This document shows positions 31,168 through 44,302 of a DNA stretch of 53,387 nt, piece after piece; positions within the stretch are counted from its first letter, which is position 1; the number at the start of each line of letters is the position of its first letter. The notes under the pieces were generated by a model. That model did no database searches, was not told where the DNA came from, and saw only the letters and a program-made list of their open reading frames with translations. The DNA is taken from positions 1 to 53,387 of the forward strand of contig LLCB01000364.1 of NCBI GenBank assembly GCA_001414345.1, read 5' to 3'. A program made the translations under genes and the position numbers. The DNA comes from Hymenoscyphus infarciens (taxonomy: Eukaryota; Ascomycota; Leotiomycetes; Helotiales; Helotiaceae).

Positions 31168-31452
31168 CTTTTTTTCTTATTACTAATCTACTAAGATACT
31201 ATATAATTTAAATATAATAGCTTCTATTTTAGTAACTTTGATAATAATATTATTTTCACTTCTTATTTTATTTTATCTCTTCTAGTATCCTTTCTTATCT
31301 AGCTCTTTCTTTTAGTTTTTCTTACTACTTTTATTCTAATTTAGTCTAGTCTATAAGTGAAATTAGCTTATTCTCTTCTCTTCTAATAAAAAGGAGTAGT
31401 CTACTCTTACTATAATACTAGATTGACTAAGATAGAGAAAGCTAAAACACTA
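31168..31452 (+). mobile_element. 3' fragment of a hAT element
   Basis: This piece aligns with the right end of the hAT element at 44801-48763 (TTATTACTAATCTACTA near 31180 and near 48402; GCTTATTCTC and AAGCTAAAACACTA at its end). It ends at the same terminus, so it is a truncated copy with only one end left. AT-rich with no ORF. Confidence 0.7.
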
Positions 31453-32243
31453 GAGATTTTTCTATACTTTTCAAAGAATATACTTTTTGTTATGTCTACT
31501 TTACAAATGTTCTTAAAACTCTAAGCAGTAGATGAAAATACAGCTTTCATTCTCTAGTCAAAATTGTTTTCATTAGGGAAATTTAAGAATATAACAACTA
31601 GGTTTCCTAAGATGAAATCGAGAATTGGGATTCTTTCACAACAACAACAAGGACTCGAGGAGTAGCCGAGAAACTAGTTCTTCATCGCGCAACTTGGCCC
31701 CCAAGCCCAGTTTTTCAAGGCTTCTCTTATACTGCTTTTGCGTGTTGTTGTCTGTTATAAAAAAAAATTACCTCGAGCTTTTGATATTCCTTTCATAGAT
31801 CGCAACACTGGATTTTGGCCGAGGGGCTCCTGCCTTTTTCTTGAAATCATAACGGTGGCTACCCAAGTTATACTCTGTTATCACGAAAAGTGGAAGGAGC
31901 TATCTCACCCCTTTGGCATTTGCTCGTTATATAATGGTCTTCTCAAACTCCTAGAGAAACCAACTCGGGTCTGCGAATCGTCGAGACTTTCATCAAATAA
32001 TTTAGAACAATCGAAAATTATGCGAACAATATTCGCTATTCCAGGTCTTCTGACACAGTCAACTCAATCATGCGAAAAGTTTGGGATCATTGATTTCATC
32101 CTCCTAAGTCATCTAAAGCAATTGGATATCTTACATGACAAGTCAATCCTCCATCACATACTAACCCTTATCCCGATGTATAGCGCCTGGTGCTCTTAAG
32201 TTGGGAGGCAAAGGAACTCCGACCGGCGGGCAGTCCTTTCCAG
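31453..32243. other. Region left of the LTR nest, no confirmed gene
   Basis: An open frame at 31738-32199 starts at a non-ATG codon and shows no domain. A protein-like stretch on the minus strand (about 32165-32265, with DENICVVAGKDCPPVGVPL) adjoins the broken gene at 32244 and may be a further exon of it. Confidence 0.35.
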
Positions 32244-32335
32244 CTACCACACAAATATTCTCGTCCTTAATTCACCTTTTACAGGCCCATCTGGTATTAT
32301 GATCCTTGTCCACACGCCTGGAAACACGACTATTA

Positions 32336-32465
32336 TGTTGAAAGGATAGTATGAGGTTCGATATAATTATATTACTTAAGTAATTCTAGAGGGGAATTAC
32401 TCTCTACTTATATATAAGAGGGTTTAGGAAGACCTATATTACGTGATAGGTATAGATATTTAATA
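32336..32465 (-). repeat. Outer LTR, left copy (3' LTR of the element)
   Basis: 130 bp, beginning TGTTGAAAGGATAGTATGAG and ending TTTAATA; the CA end has become TA. It is the downstream LTR relative to the minus-strand pol genes. Confidence 0.92.
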
Positions 32466-33099
32466 CTCCTACTTAATCTAAACACTCCTAGATTATAATA
32501 TTAATATACTTTAATAAACCTTTAGCTAAAACCTTTAAAAGATAAAAAGCTAAGAAAGAATATATAAGTAAGAAGACTAATTAAAGTCTTTTAAGAAGTT
32601 AATTTAAAGTATTAACTTCGTCCTCTCCTTCTATATCTATAATATATACTAAGACGCCTTTTATAATTAAGTTACTTAGTATAGTATCTCCTCCTATACT
32701 TATATTATTTATATAGTTATAGTTATCTAGAATATAGTAAAAATCTATTAACTAGTCTAGTTAATTTTTAACGTACTCTTTTAAATATATAAGAAGTTGC
32801 TTATATTTTATATCCTTATCTTATCCTTTAAGCGTATTAGTACTAGGCTTAACTTTAACTTTAATTAATTAATTAATACTAAGTAGATACTTAGTACTAT
32901 TAGTTTTAATACGCCTTTATATACTAGTAAAACGTTTAATTAAGAGTCTTTTATACTTAGTATATATAATATTAGTAGGCCTTATTAGTAAGAGTTAGAG
33001 TAGTATCTAAAAGGCTTTTTTAAAAGGTATAGTAGATACTTAGTATAGTAAGAGTAGTAAAGTATTAAAATAACAGCGTTTTAGAGACGGTTTAATTTT

Positions 33100-33520
33100 A
33101 AGACTTTATATAGTAGGTGGTGATATATCTCTTATAGGTTCTACTACTTCTACTACTCTTATAGTTTCTACTAATCCTATAGGTTCTACTACTTCTATAG
33201 CTCTTATAGTTTCTACTACTCCTATAGATTCTACTACTTCTATAGATTCTACTGCTTCTACTACTTCTATAGGTTCTATATCCTCGTCTTTAATATTATC
33301 TAAATTAGTACTCTTATATCTAGGGTACTTATTAGAGGCTTATTCACTCTTAGAGTCGTCCTAGGCTAGGTCTACTAGAATAGGTTTTCTTCCTTTTAAA
33401 AGCTTCTAAGGATAGAGATTAATAACTTTATTTATTAGTACTCTAATAGAGAGAGTATAGTTATAAGAGTTAATTTAAGTACTAAGAGTAACCTATTTAA
33501 AACTAGTAGCTTTAAGGTAA
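33100..33520 (-). pseudogene. Extra coding relic with VVE-type repeats in the 3' part of the Copia element
   Basis: On the minus strand the translation reads YKSTNLDNIKDEDIEPIEVV and then repeats units such as EVVEPIG, VVETIRV, VVESIGV through about 33105-33290. Few stops occur here despite RIP elsewhere. Upstream, fragments such as KLLKGRKPILVDLA suggest that the coding part extends to at least 33520. It lies after the end of pol (about 34600), where Copia elements normally have little or no coding sequence. I recognise no homologue; it could be captured host sequence or an additional element ORF. Confidence 0.45.
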
Positions 33521-34599
33521 CTAAGACTCTAAAGCTACTGTTTAGAATAGTCTTAGTTACTAGTAAGGTTCTAAATAAAGTGACTTAAGATAGCTAAATA
33601 TCTCTTAACTAGGCTAGTATTACCTCCTCTACTAATCTATATATTAAGGTCTCTTATACCTCTATCCTTTTATAAATAGTTAATAAATTTCCTTTATATA
33701 CTAAGTAGACTTATAAAAGAGATAATATTAGTATCTTAATACTTAACTTTAGTATTAGTGTCTAGAATAAGAAGTCGTAGACTTATAAGGAGTTTTTGTT
33801 TAATAACTATAACCTAGGTATACTATAGTATAATAAGGTATTATAGCTAATTTATTTTAACCTAGGTTTCTATCTAAGTAACTATAAGTATAATAATTAT
33901 ATTTTAAGACTTAATTTAGTCTAGACTAAAAATATATAAGAAGTATTTAAATAGTAAGTAGTACTTATTTATATTATCTTACTAGTTTACCTTTTCCTAC
34001 TTTATATAATAGGTAATAGAGTATTATATAATCTAGTAGAGTAAGTATACTCTATTATAGCTACTATTAATTTTAGATAGGTAATACTAGATATTATAAC
34101 TAGTAGAGTTAGTCTTTAAGCTTCTAAGTAATAAGAGTTTTAGATATTAAGTATTAATATCTATAAAGTTAAAGAAGAGTTCTTTTAAGAGAGTAATAGC
34201 TTTTAACTTCTTAAGAGTTATACTAGAGGCGTTTCTAGTATTTAATATTTTTTAAATAAGATAAGTATTTAAAAAAAGATAATTTATAGATAATAGAGAG
34301 AGTTTAATTATAAGATATTTAGATATTAGGTATATATAAGTAGTTAGTATAGTAGCTAGAGTACTAAGTAGCTAACTATATAATACGAATCGTTAGTTTT
34401 AGCGATATAATCTCCCTCTATAATTTATACTATATAGTTATATAACTTTTAAAAACTATAATAAAAAACGTTTTTTAAGTACTAGGTTTATTCTTTAGTA
34501 TCTAAAAACCTTTCTTTATTTTCTTTAAAGTATTAGATATAGCTCTATAGTATTTTAAGCAAGTATAAAGTAATAGTAGTACCTTACTAAGCTTTTAGA

Positions 34600-35165
34600 T
34601 ACCCCTCTTCTTAACATCTATTAAGAATCGGAACTTCTTAAAAGCATTCCTAAGAAGAGGTTTTATAAGTCTATCTACTACTTACTCTTTTATACTAATA
34701 AATATAAGGTTTATATATCCTTTAGCTTATACTTCTCTAACCTTAGCATCTTAGATAGTAATATACTTAGTATAGTTATAATAGATAGGGTTTTTTACAA
34801 GTACTATAGCCTCTTAATTATTATAGAGGATTACTATAGTAACCCTTAGTTTAGTCTCTAGGATAAGCTAGTCTAAAAGACATTATAGCTAAATAGCTTT
34901 ATTTATAGTATTTATCTCTCTTTTAAGTTCTACTTTATATAAAAATAGTAAGACTATAGCTTATCTTTTAAATAACTATAAGATAGCACTACTACTAATA
35001 TTAAAGAGGTATTTAGAAGTAGATTATCTAGTTTTATAATATCTAGCTTAGTTAGTATCTAAATAGCCTATAAGTCTCTTAAGCTTATCTTAAAATACTA
35101 AGTTATAGTTTATAATACTCTTAAGATAATATATAATTCGTTTTACTACTATTTAATATTTATTA
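34600..35165 (-). pseudogene. Copia RNase H, C-terminal half (decayed)
   Basis: Minus-strand translation with stops still shows the usual Copia end: GYINLIFIS, VDRLIKPLLRNAFKKF (compare the usual LADGLTKPL), and upstream RYYKTR and INSSAI segments. Stops replace glutamine and tryptophan codons as expected from RIP. The domain is interrupted at 35166-35170 by the nested LTR element. Confidence 0.7.
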
Positions 35166-35170
35166 GTTAG

Positions 35171-35548
35171 TATAATAGCACGAAATACATACAACTATAG
35201 TAGAGGTATATAAGAGTGCGTATAGAAGAATAACGTATATAGATACTAGGTACTAATATAGAAGAAAATAATAACTATTCTTCTTTTATACTAAGTATAA
35301 ATATCTATATATAAGAGGTCGGAGACTACTAAGTCCTAATAAGAATAATAACCGAGTCCTTTCTAATATAGCTACTAAAATAATAAGAGCTTTAAAGCTA
35401 AATATATAAGACCTTAAAACAAAACATATAATATCTAATCCTTACTCTCTTTAGCACCTTCTATCTAATAAGTCGTAGGAGTATTAGCAGTTATAGAGGT
35501 ATTAGTAGTTCTACAAGTGTCTATAATTTAGAATAGTATACTATTATA
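35171..35548 (+). repeat. Inner LTR, left copy
   Basis: 378 bp, aligned over its full length with 38980-39357; differences are transitions such as CACGAAATACATAC against TACGAAATATATAT. Confidence 0.88.
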
Positions 35549-36845
35549 TCCTCTCTCTTTTAAAAAGACTCGTCTCGAGTCTTTAGTTATCGATTAGTAT
35601 AGTATTAGGTTAACTAGAGCATTATTTACGTGTTTATCGTAAAGAATATAACTTATCTACTATTATAGTATCTAGTGATTAGAGTAGGGTTGGTAACTTA
35701 TAGTATTATTGTTTTAAGAGATAATCGTTCTTTGTTTACTATTATATATTATATAATAATAGATATAAACAGAAGAGAGGCTAATTATTAGCTAACGGGT
35801 ATAAAGTAGTATACTACTATAGAGTTATTATGTTCTTACTATTATTATATATTATAATAGTAATTATTAAGCGATAAATAACAATTATAAGCGACAGCTA
35901 TTATTATAAGTAGTATATTAGTAGGCGACTTTTCCTTGATTCTAACTTCTCTTCTTCTTTTCTTTTTATCTAAAATAATATATAAGAATATCTTTTGATC
36001 AGGTATATTCTTATATACTAACTTTTATCCTAGAACATATATATATATTATATATATATATAAAAGTAAGTCTCTCCCTCCTTTATCGGGCCTAATTTAG
36101 AGCTAATTCGATATAGTAAAATGCCTCTCCTATGTCCTCCTAGTGCGCTTCTAGCTGCCTATCAAGTCTACTATGTTTAGTACCTTTAGGTAAAATCTTA
36201 GAACGGAGATTACGTATACGCTTTTAAGAAGCTGAAGTCAAAGAAGTATAAGTACTACATAGAGTAGAATACTATATGTATTCTAGTAAGTTTAATCTCG
36301 AATATATACTAAATCTGTTCTAACTTAGGTAGTTGCTGTGGTTTGTCAGGAAGGAGTTTGACAAGCTTCAGAGCAAGGATAATGAGTCGGAGGAAGGAGA
36401 GGCTGCGGCCTAGGGAGGGTTGGTAGGCCCTGTTTCGGTGGTGACTTGGTCTTAGTTCTTTACTTTGTTAATTTTGAACATTCTCACTAGTTGGTGTTTT
36501 ATTTTAGGTTTTTATTATAAGTTCTTTATTAAGAGTAACTAGAATTAGAGAGTATTAATAGAGTTTTATAAATTAACTCTTTTATCTAATTCTTATCTAA
36601 TTCCTATATATTAAGCTATTTAGAGAGGTGTTAGAGTAGTCCTAGCTCTTCTAGATATTTAGTATAAAAGTTTCTTAGACGATATAGTAAACCTTAAAAA
36701 TTGTTTATAAGATACTAGGCAGGATCTAAATTATATCTAACTTAGTTTATAGATACTTATAAAAGAGAATTCGTTTCTAGTCCTTTAATATTAAAGTATA
36801 AGTATTCGCGTTTGTTAAAAGAGTGTAGTCTAATCCTGTCCAGTA

Positions 36846-37545
36846 GGTTAAAAAAAAAGTTTAAAAGTTTAAAAAGTTCAAAAGTTTAAAAAGTTCAAAA
36901 AGTTCAAGGTAGAGACAGAGGCGAATTTAGAAGAGAGTTAGAAGCGAATATCAAGAGATAACGTTATAGATAACAGTAATAACTCAGTTAAGAGCTTACT
37001 TTGAGAGTATATCTATTTACATCTGATTTAAATTTAAATAAAACATCTAATATACTAGATATAAAAGAAAGTAAGTTTGTCTAAACTTAGGTTAGTAAGG
37101 ACTTAGAGTAAAGTTAGAAACGAAAAGTTAATAATGTCATAGATAGTAATAACTTAGCTAAGAGGTTACTATTCTTTTGAGAGTATACTGATTCATATCT
37201 AAGTCGAATTCAGATGAAAAAGAACTTCTGGCCTTGCTAGAAGTGAAAGAAAGTAAAGAATATAAGAAAGACTCCATGCCGGAGTCGGTGGGGTTTCGGC
37301 TGGTCAAAAGACTTGATACCGAATGTTATTAAAGTTTTGCCGTCCGAAGTTCAAGACAACAAAAGGGGTAGGGTTTCGGCTGGTCAAAGGCGAAGTTGAT
37401 GCCGAAGTTATCAAAGTTGAAACTGTTGTCCAAAGTCTAGAACAACAAAAGAGGTAGTTTCGGCTGGTCAAATGAACTTATTACCGAATTTAAAAATGCT
37501 ATCCGAAGTTTAGGACAACAAAAAAAGGGGTACAGTTTCAGGTAC
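36846..37545 (+). repeat. Internal tandem repeats of the nested element
   Basis: A short AAGTTYAAAA-type array lies at 36846-36905. Longer units of about 230 bp follow from about 36910 (AGTAATAACTCAGTTAAGAG and variants near 36980 and 37147). Units of about 85 bp lie at 37285-37545, each with TTTCGGCTGGTCAAA and ACAACAAAA. At protein level the last group reads GFGWSK/GSFGWSN. This stretch is less AT-rich than the rest of the element. Confidence 0.65.
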
Positions 37546-38979
37546 GACATTTATCGGTACTATTGTAGGAACTATGTTGCTCAGGCCTGTAGGCCGCCTT
37601 GTTCCCTTTAGAGTACTTAAGAACTTATTTATCTTCTAATTCCTATTTTACTTTTAAAATAGAGGATAATTCGCTGTTATATTATGAGAAGTTTAGAGCT
37701 AAACTAGATAAGGATAGAGAGGTATTCTTTTAAACTAAAGTACTAGTATTAATAAGCGTAGTTGTTTCTAAATATTTAGTACTTTAGTATCTCTCTTTAT
37801 CTATAGCTAAAAGATCGTTTACTATCTTAGTAAAGTTATAATTCTAGTATCTCTTAAGAGTAATAGACGTGTTTTAGAGCTAAGGTATAATCTTATTTTA
37901 TTCTATATATAAAAGAATCTTTCTAATTCTAGTATCTCTCTAAGTATAGCTATACTTAAAAAGTAACCTTTTAAAGTTAGTAAAAGTTTCTTCAATATAT
38001 TCTTCTCCTAATTCCACTTCCTTCTCTTTTAACTTCTATCTCTTTTAACCTTTATACTAGTAGAGACTCGGTCTATAACCGTAGTCTTTTTAAATGTCTA
38101 CTAGTAGAGGTATTTTTAAAGGAAAAGTTTAGAGTAGAGTTAGATAATATTTAGTTAAGAAACAGTAATAACTTAGCTAAGAGCTCGCTTCTAAGTTTCG
38201 TCCTAATAGAAAGCGTATTTTAACTAATTTATATCTAATTTAAGGTTTAAGAAGTAGTAGGAAGTTTATTAGAGGTAGAGGCCTATAAGCGAAAGAGGTC
38301 TAAACATAGGCTTTTAAAAAGTAAAGAAGGGTTTAAACGAAGGTTTAAAAGAGAGGTTAAATCGGTGAGAGTTCAGAGACGAAGTGTTTTTAAGTTATTA
38401 ACTTTATAGTTCGCTTATAATTATGTCTCTCGTCTAACCGATCGTTTTATCCTTTGTTTTTATACCGCTATCTCGTCTATATATCGTCTATATCTAAGAA
38501 GTCTCGCTTATTATTTTGTCGAGATCTTCTAGGTCTTAGTATACGAGTGCTATTCAGACAGCTTTCGAGAAGAGAGGTAGCTCTAGAAGGGCGTTTAACA
38601 CCTCGTAGTAGAACTAGGTTCGACATTTCGAAGATACTAATTTAGAAGAGAGAGGGGGTAAGATTAGATTTAGAAGCTTTCTAAATAACTATTATAAGTC
38701 GACTTATTCACCGAATCTAGGGTTATTAGAACTCTTAGGAATACTTAGCGTATTCTAATCTCTTAATATATCTATAACACGATTTTCACTAGCTATCTAT
38801 ATAGACACTAAACCCTAGTATTACTAGCTATCTAGATAGTTTCTAATTACCTAGCTATATAAGAATACTATTATAATGTTCTAAATCAAGAGTAAATCGA
38901 CTTCTAAATAAAGAGTAGTAATAAGCTTAAAGGAGATATTATTAAGGCTATTACTAGTAAGGAAGAGTTATTATTTTTA

Positions 38980-39357
38980 TATAATAGTACGAAATATATA
39001 TAACTATAGTAGAGGCATATAAGAGTACGTATAGAAGAATAACGTATATAGATACTAGATACTAATATAAAAGAAAATAATAACTGTCCTTCTTCTATAC
39101 TAAGTATAAACATCTATATATAAGAGGTTAGAGACTACTAAGTCCTGATAAGAATAATAACTAAGTCCTTTCTAATATAGCTACTAAAATAATAAAGGCT
39201 TTAAAGCTAAATATATAAGACCTTAAAACGAAATATATAATATCTAATCCTTACTCTCTTTAGCACCTTCTATCTAATAAGTCGTAGAAGTATTAGCAGT
39301 CGTAGAGGTATTAGCAGTTCTACGAGTGTCTATAATTCAGGATAGCGTGCTATCACA
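38980..39357 (+). repeat. Inner LTR, right copy
   Basis: 378 bp, less mutated at its end (GTGCTATCACA) than the left copy (ATACTATTATA), which shows the direction of change from C to T and G to A. Confidence 0.88.
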
Positions 39358-39589
39358 GTTAGATTAGATAAGAATCTATTTATAATAGACATAGAGTAAG
39401 TAATATCTAGTTAAGTACTAAGTATAGTGTATATAAGAGAACTAATAACTAATTAGTATTATTATTTAAAAGGTTTAAAGCTTTCATAGTCTTTAAGAGC
39501 AGCTATAAGGTAATTATTAGCCTCTATTAGTATATAATATATCTTTATATTAAGTATATTAAAATCTTATAGTATTTTCTTAATATAGG

Positions 39590-40200
39590 CTTATTATTCT
39601 AAGCAAAGTATTTAGCGTTCTCTATCTTAAGTCACTATTATACCTAGATAGTAGACTACTAGACTAAGATCTAATATTTTAAAATAAGTATTTAATACCT
39701 TTTTTACTTTATTAATTTCCTATATTAATCCTCTAATAATAAAGAGGTTATTAATATAAGCTATAATAATAATGTTTTTATAATAGAAGACGCTAGTATC
39801 TATATTAAAAGGTTTAAAATCTAAGGTTTTTAAGAAACTATAAAGAGTATTATACTAGACTTTAAATACCTACTTTAAACTATAGAGTACCTTTTTAAGT
39901 TTATAGACTTTTATACTATCTCCTCTACTATTAAGAAACTCTATATAGACTTCTTCTTTAATATCTCTATATAAGAATACAGTTTTTATATCTATTTACT
40001 TAATCTCTTAGTTTAAGATAGTAATAATTATAAATATAAGTTTATAGCTTATAAGCTTTATAATAGTAGTAAAAGTTTTATTAAAGTTAATACCTTCTTC
40101 TTATTTAAAGCTACAAACTACCTAATAAGCCTTATACTAAATAATCTAGTCTTTATCGTCTATCTTAAGTTTATAAACCTATCTACTTATAAGGACCCTT
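39590..40200 (-). pseudogene. Copia reverse transcriptase (decayed)
   Basis: The minus strand translates to VYKLKKVLYSLK, then YNTLYSFLKTLDFKP, then IIIIAYINNLFII and INKVKKVLNTYFKI. These correspond to the Copia segments VYKLKKALYGLKQ, the YVDDLLI catalytic box and the following helix. The catalytic YVDD now reads YINN, consistent with G-to-A changes, so the enzyme is inactive. Stops interrupt the frame at glutamine and tryptophan positions. Integrase and gag should lie further right (40200-44302), where I see only AT-rich decayed sequence. Confidence 0.85.
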
Positions 40201-43200
40201 TAGTTTATAAGTCTCTTAACCTTCTCCTAGATACTATTTTCCTTAATAGAATCGATCTTCTCATTTTCAGCTTCTATCTACTTTTAAGCTTTAGTATATA
40301 TATAGGCTTATTTATAGGTTTAAGGCTTAAAAACGTTATTTTATACCTAGGCTAGTAGTACTACTATAAAGTATATCTTATTAATTAGTTAATAGATAAG
40401 AGCAAATAGTAGTAAGTTAGATAAGAGTACTAGTTAAAGGCTATAGTCGTCTATATAGTCTACTATATTATCTAATAAGGTTTTTAAACTACTAAGATTA
40501 AAGCTATTATTATCTATAGAAGGTTATAACTTCTAACATATTTATAATCTTAATACTCTTATAATAGTAGATATAGTTAGATTATAGTATATAACGATTA
40601 TAAGCTTTAGTAGTAATAGTAGAGTAAGCAAGGGTATTACTTCTTTATTTTAATAAAGTACTAAGATATTATTTTCTAAATCGTTAAATAGCTCTATAAA
40701 TCTAAAGCCTTCAAGCTTAGGCAAAGGTAGTAAGTAGCTTAGCCTTAAGTATACTCGTAGTTTCTTTATTTAACCTCTTTCTCTTAAAAGTATAAGTCTT
40801 TAATCTTTTATCTTTTATTAGTATATCCTACTAGTAGTTTATAACTTATGTTTATAAGACTCTTTAATTAGCTTTATAACTACTTTAATAGCATCTATAG
40901 CAGCTCTTTTAATTTTAAATATAAGGTTAGCTTTAAAGTTCTTACTTTATTATTAATTAGGATCTGCTTTATTAAGTTATTAGTTTAGAGTAATCTTAGA
41001 AGTAAGGACTTTAAGTACTAGTTCTTTCTCTTATAAATTAACTTATATTTTATTAATATAAATATTATTAGCTTAAATAATTTTCTTATTAATAGTCTAG
41101 ATCTACTTAATATAATCTCTTTTATAGTCTATTAGATGTCTAGAAAAGGTTTAAGCCTTTTTAAGCTTACTCTTTTTAAGCTTATTTTTAAGAACTATAT
41201 ACTATAACCTTATAATTCTTAAATAATTAATATAAAAGTATAAGCTAGTAATAGCTTTAAAGAGGGAAATTTTAGTAGCTATATAAATACGTTTTTAGTA
41301 AAGATAAACAAAGGTTTATAATAATTTAAGCTAAAAGTAGTTAATATAAAAGTTAAGATAGTATCTTCTTATTATCTCTACTATCTATTATAAGGTTTAG
41401 CCTAGGCGTTTAACAGCTTTATTTATCTTAGGATTATTTAAGATTATAGTTTTAAGTATAATATCTTCTTCTTTAAGATATTTACTAAGAGTAGTACTAA
41501 TATATTTACCTCTATTATTATTATAAATATAATAGATCTGTTATTTAAAGTACTCATAGGTAGCCTTATATTCCTTAAAACGAGCTAATATATTACTTTT
41601 ATATTTTATATTATAAGCTTCTACGTCTTTTATTTTATTATAGTAAAAGTATACCTAGTATTAAAAACTAAATAGTCTAGGTTTTAGAAGTTCTATAACA
41701 TCTATATATACTAATTCTATAAGATAACGTTTAAGCTCTATATAGCTTAAATAGGGAACTAATTTTATATACTCTTCTATGTAGATAGTATAGGTATAGC
41801 CTTTTATATATATCTTTTTATCTATATTATAAGATCTTTTATAAAGTATCTTAATTACTTTATTACTTATATATCCTAAGTAAGTATACTAAGTTATATT
41901 TACTAGCTTATTAGTATAGGTAATCTAGGCTTTAGCTAATATTTCAAAGTATAAGTAAGGGCGTAGTAGAAGCTTATATTAGCTTAGAAGTATTAGAAGT
42001 CTTTTATACCTTATAAGCTAAATTATAGTACTAGGAAGAGTTTCTAGTATTAATATCTAAAGGTTACCTTTAATAATAAGTTTATAAATATATAGGGTTT
42101 TAGTATTTAATAGAGTCTAAATATGCTTATATGTTTTCTATAAGTCTACTTAGAGTTCTTTATTTAGTAGCTATAAAAAAGAAAGAAGATTAGCTTTTAG
42201 AGTAGAGTAGTAGAATATATTAGAGAGTAGTAGTATTTATAGTCTAGTTTCTATTTCTATAACTAACTTTACTATTCTTTTAGAGATAATAGGTAATTAT
42301 ATTCTATTAATACCTACTACTACTTATAGTTTATTAGAGTCTAGAGGCCTTAGATTCGTAAAGAGTAACTTCTAGTAATAGATAGATTTAGAACACCTAC
42401 TATTAATAATCTATTTTTATAATAAGGATTTAGGCGTTAAGGCTCTTAGTACTTTAAGATTTAGTATAAGATATACTATCTAAGCCTAATAAGGGATAGA
42501 GTAGTAGTTAGCTTTGTTGTTTTAGTTAATAACTAATAGTCTTATAAATACTATAGTAGTAGTCTTAGTATTTTTATCTTTTAACTTCTTTTTCTAATCC
42601 TAGGTATTATCTTAGAGATAAGAACGCTTCTTACGTTTAGTAGCTTTTATAGCTGCCTTATTAGTTATTTGCTTATTATAAGCTAGATTTAAATAAGGAT
42701 GTTTCTTAATATAGTTCGCTTCTAGATAATATATTTTTTTATAATATATATATTTTAGTATTTTATTAGTTCTAGATTATTTATAAGTAAGTATATTTGT
42801 TATTATATTATTAGTATTTATAGTTATATACTATTCCTCCTTTTAGACTACTATTATAAGTTTACTAATAGGTATAATATAGCTAGTATTATTAATATAG
42901 TTATAAGTCTAAGCCTAATATCTTTTAAAAGTATTATATACTAGAGTAAGGCTGAATATATAGAGTTAGCTAAACTAAGGATTCTTAAGTTTAGTATCTA
43001 GTAAGATAAGTAAGAGCTTATAATCGATCTAGAGGAACTAAGAGTTATACTTTTAGATAGAAGCGAAGATATTAAGCTATAAAGATAAGAGCTCGCCTAT
43101 AAGTTGATTAAATTATACTAATCCTTTAAGCTAAAATCTATTCTTAAGTTTTATAAGAAGTTATAAGACATCGTTATTATCGTTCTTAATATAGTTCTTA

Positions 43201-44302
43201 GCTAGGAAGCTACACTTACTATATATTATATAAGATCTAACGTCTAAGAACTTAAACTATTCTTTATCCTCCTTTCTATATTCTTTCTTTTTAGCTACTA
43301 TTAGCTCTAAGATAGTAGCTTATCTAGGACCTATAGCTTATACTACTAGGAGGGTATCTAGTTACTACTTCTTATAGGTAATAAGCTACTTATAATAGTA
43401 GTCTTTAATATAGAGGCTGTTAATAACTCGTCTTTCTTATTTAGTCTAGTTAGCTTTATTAAGCTCTTAGATATTATTCTAAGTTTAATTTTTAGTAGAT
43501 ATAATTAAAGAGAACTAGGTAGGCTAGAAGTAGAGGAGGTAGAAGTAATAGGTGAAGGTTCTTTAGTATAGAGTCTAAAGATGTTTATAGAGCTTAAAGG
43601 AGGAGGAAGAAGTTTGTTTTTTAATAAGGATAATTTAGTAGTATTAGAGCTAGTATTAGTTTTAGATTTAATTTTAGATTTAGATTCTAAGAGTATATAG
43701 TTAAAGTCTTTAAGTAGATTATCTTTATAGAAGTGTTTAAGATAAGTTTAAAGAAGAGTTCGAGTATAATAGAGAAAGAGATTAAGCTTAAAGTATAATA
43801 TAAATAAGTACTATCTTATCTTCTTTATTATTTAATAGGCTAGGAAGCGCCTTCTTAAAGCTACTCCTAGCCTTTCTTAACTTATTCTAAATTAGCTATT
43901 AGTAATCTCTTAAGACCTTATTTCTTCTAATATATTTATTTTAAAATTTTTACTTATATTAATATAATTTTATAAGCTATCTAGGTAATATATTAAGAGG
44001 TTAGTGTTTTTTAACTTCTTTAAGGTTACTAAGTTTTTTACTACTAAGAAGCTATATAAGCTAGGTTAAGGGTCGACCTAGTATTTTAGTACTTAGGTGT
44101 CTTAGTACTTTTATTATAATATATATTAAGATAAATTAGAAGTAGTAATACTAGGTATAATAGATATAAAGGATCCTGTTTTTAAATTATAATAACTTAT
44201 ATATCTATTAGTAGAACACGCTTATACTAGGTTAAGGAATTATTTAAGAACTTAGTAGTAATTTAATTAATAAGTCTAGAGTAGAATTCTAGGCTTATAA
44301 CC

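Larger units (their letters stand above)
35171..39357 (+). mobile_element. Nested LTR element without recognisable pol
   Basis: A 4,187-bp element with 378-bp direct LTRs (35171-35548 and 38980-39357). A perfect 5-bp target duplication, GTTAG, lies at 35166-35170 and 39358-39362. LTR copies begin TATAATAG (expected TG changed to TA), and the right copy ends ATCACA; differences are mostly transitions. The interior has no reverse transcriptase that I can see. Instead, plus-strand coding relics with tandem protein repeats occupy about 36900-38670. It is therefore probably a non-autonomous (LARD-like) element. Plus is chosen from the direction of those relics. Confidence 0.88.

Noticed and set aside
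31738..32199. 153-codon plus-strand open frame
   Set aside because: Non-ATG start and no recognisable domain; sequence composition is that of noncoding flank.
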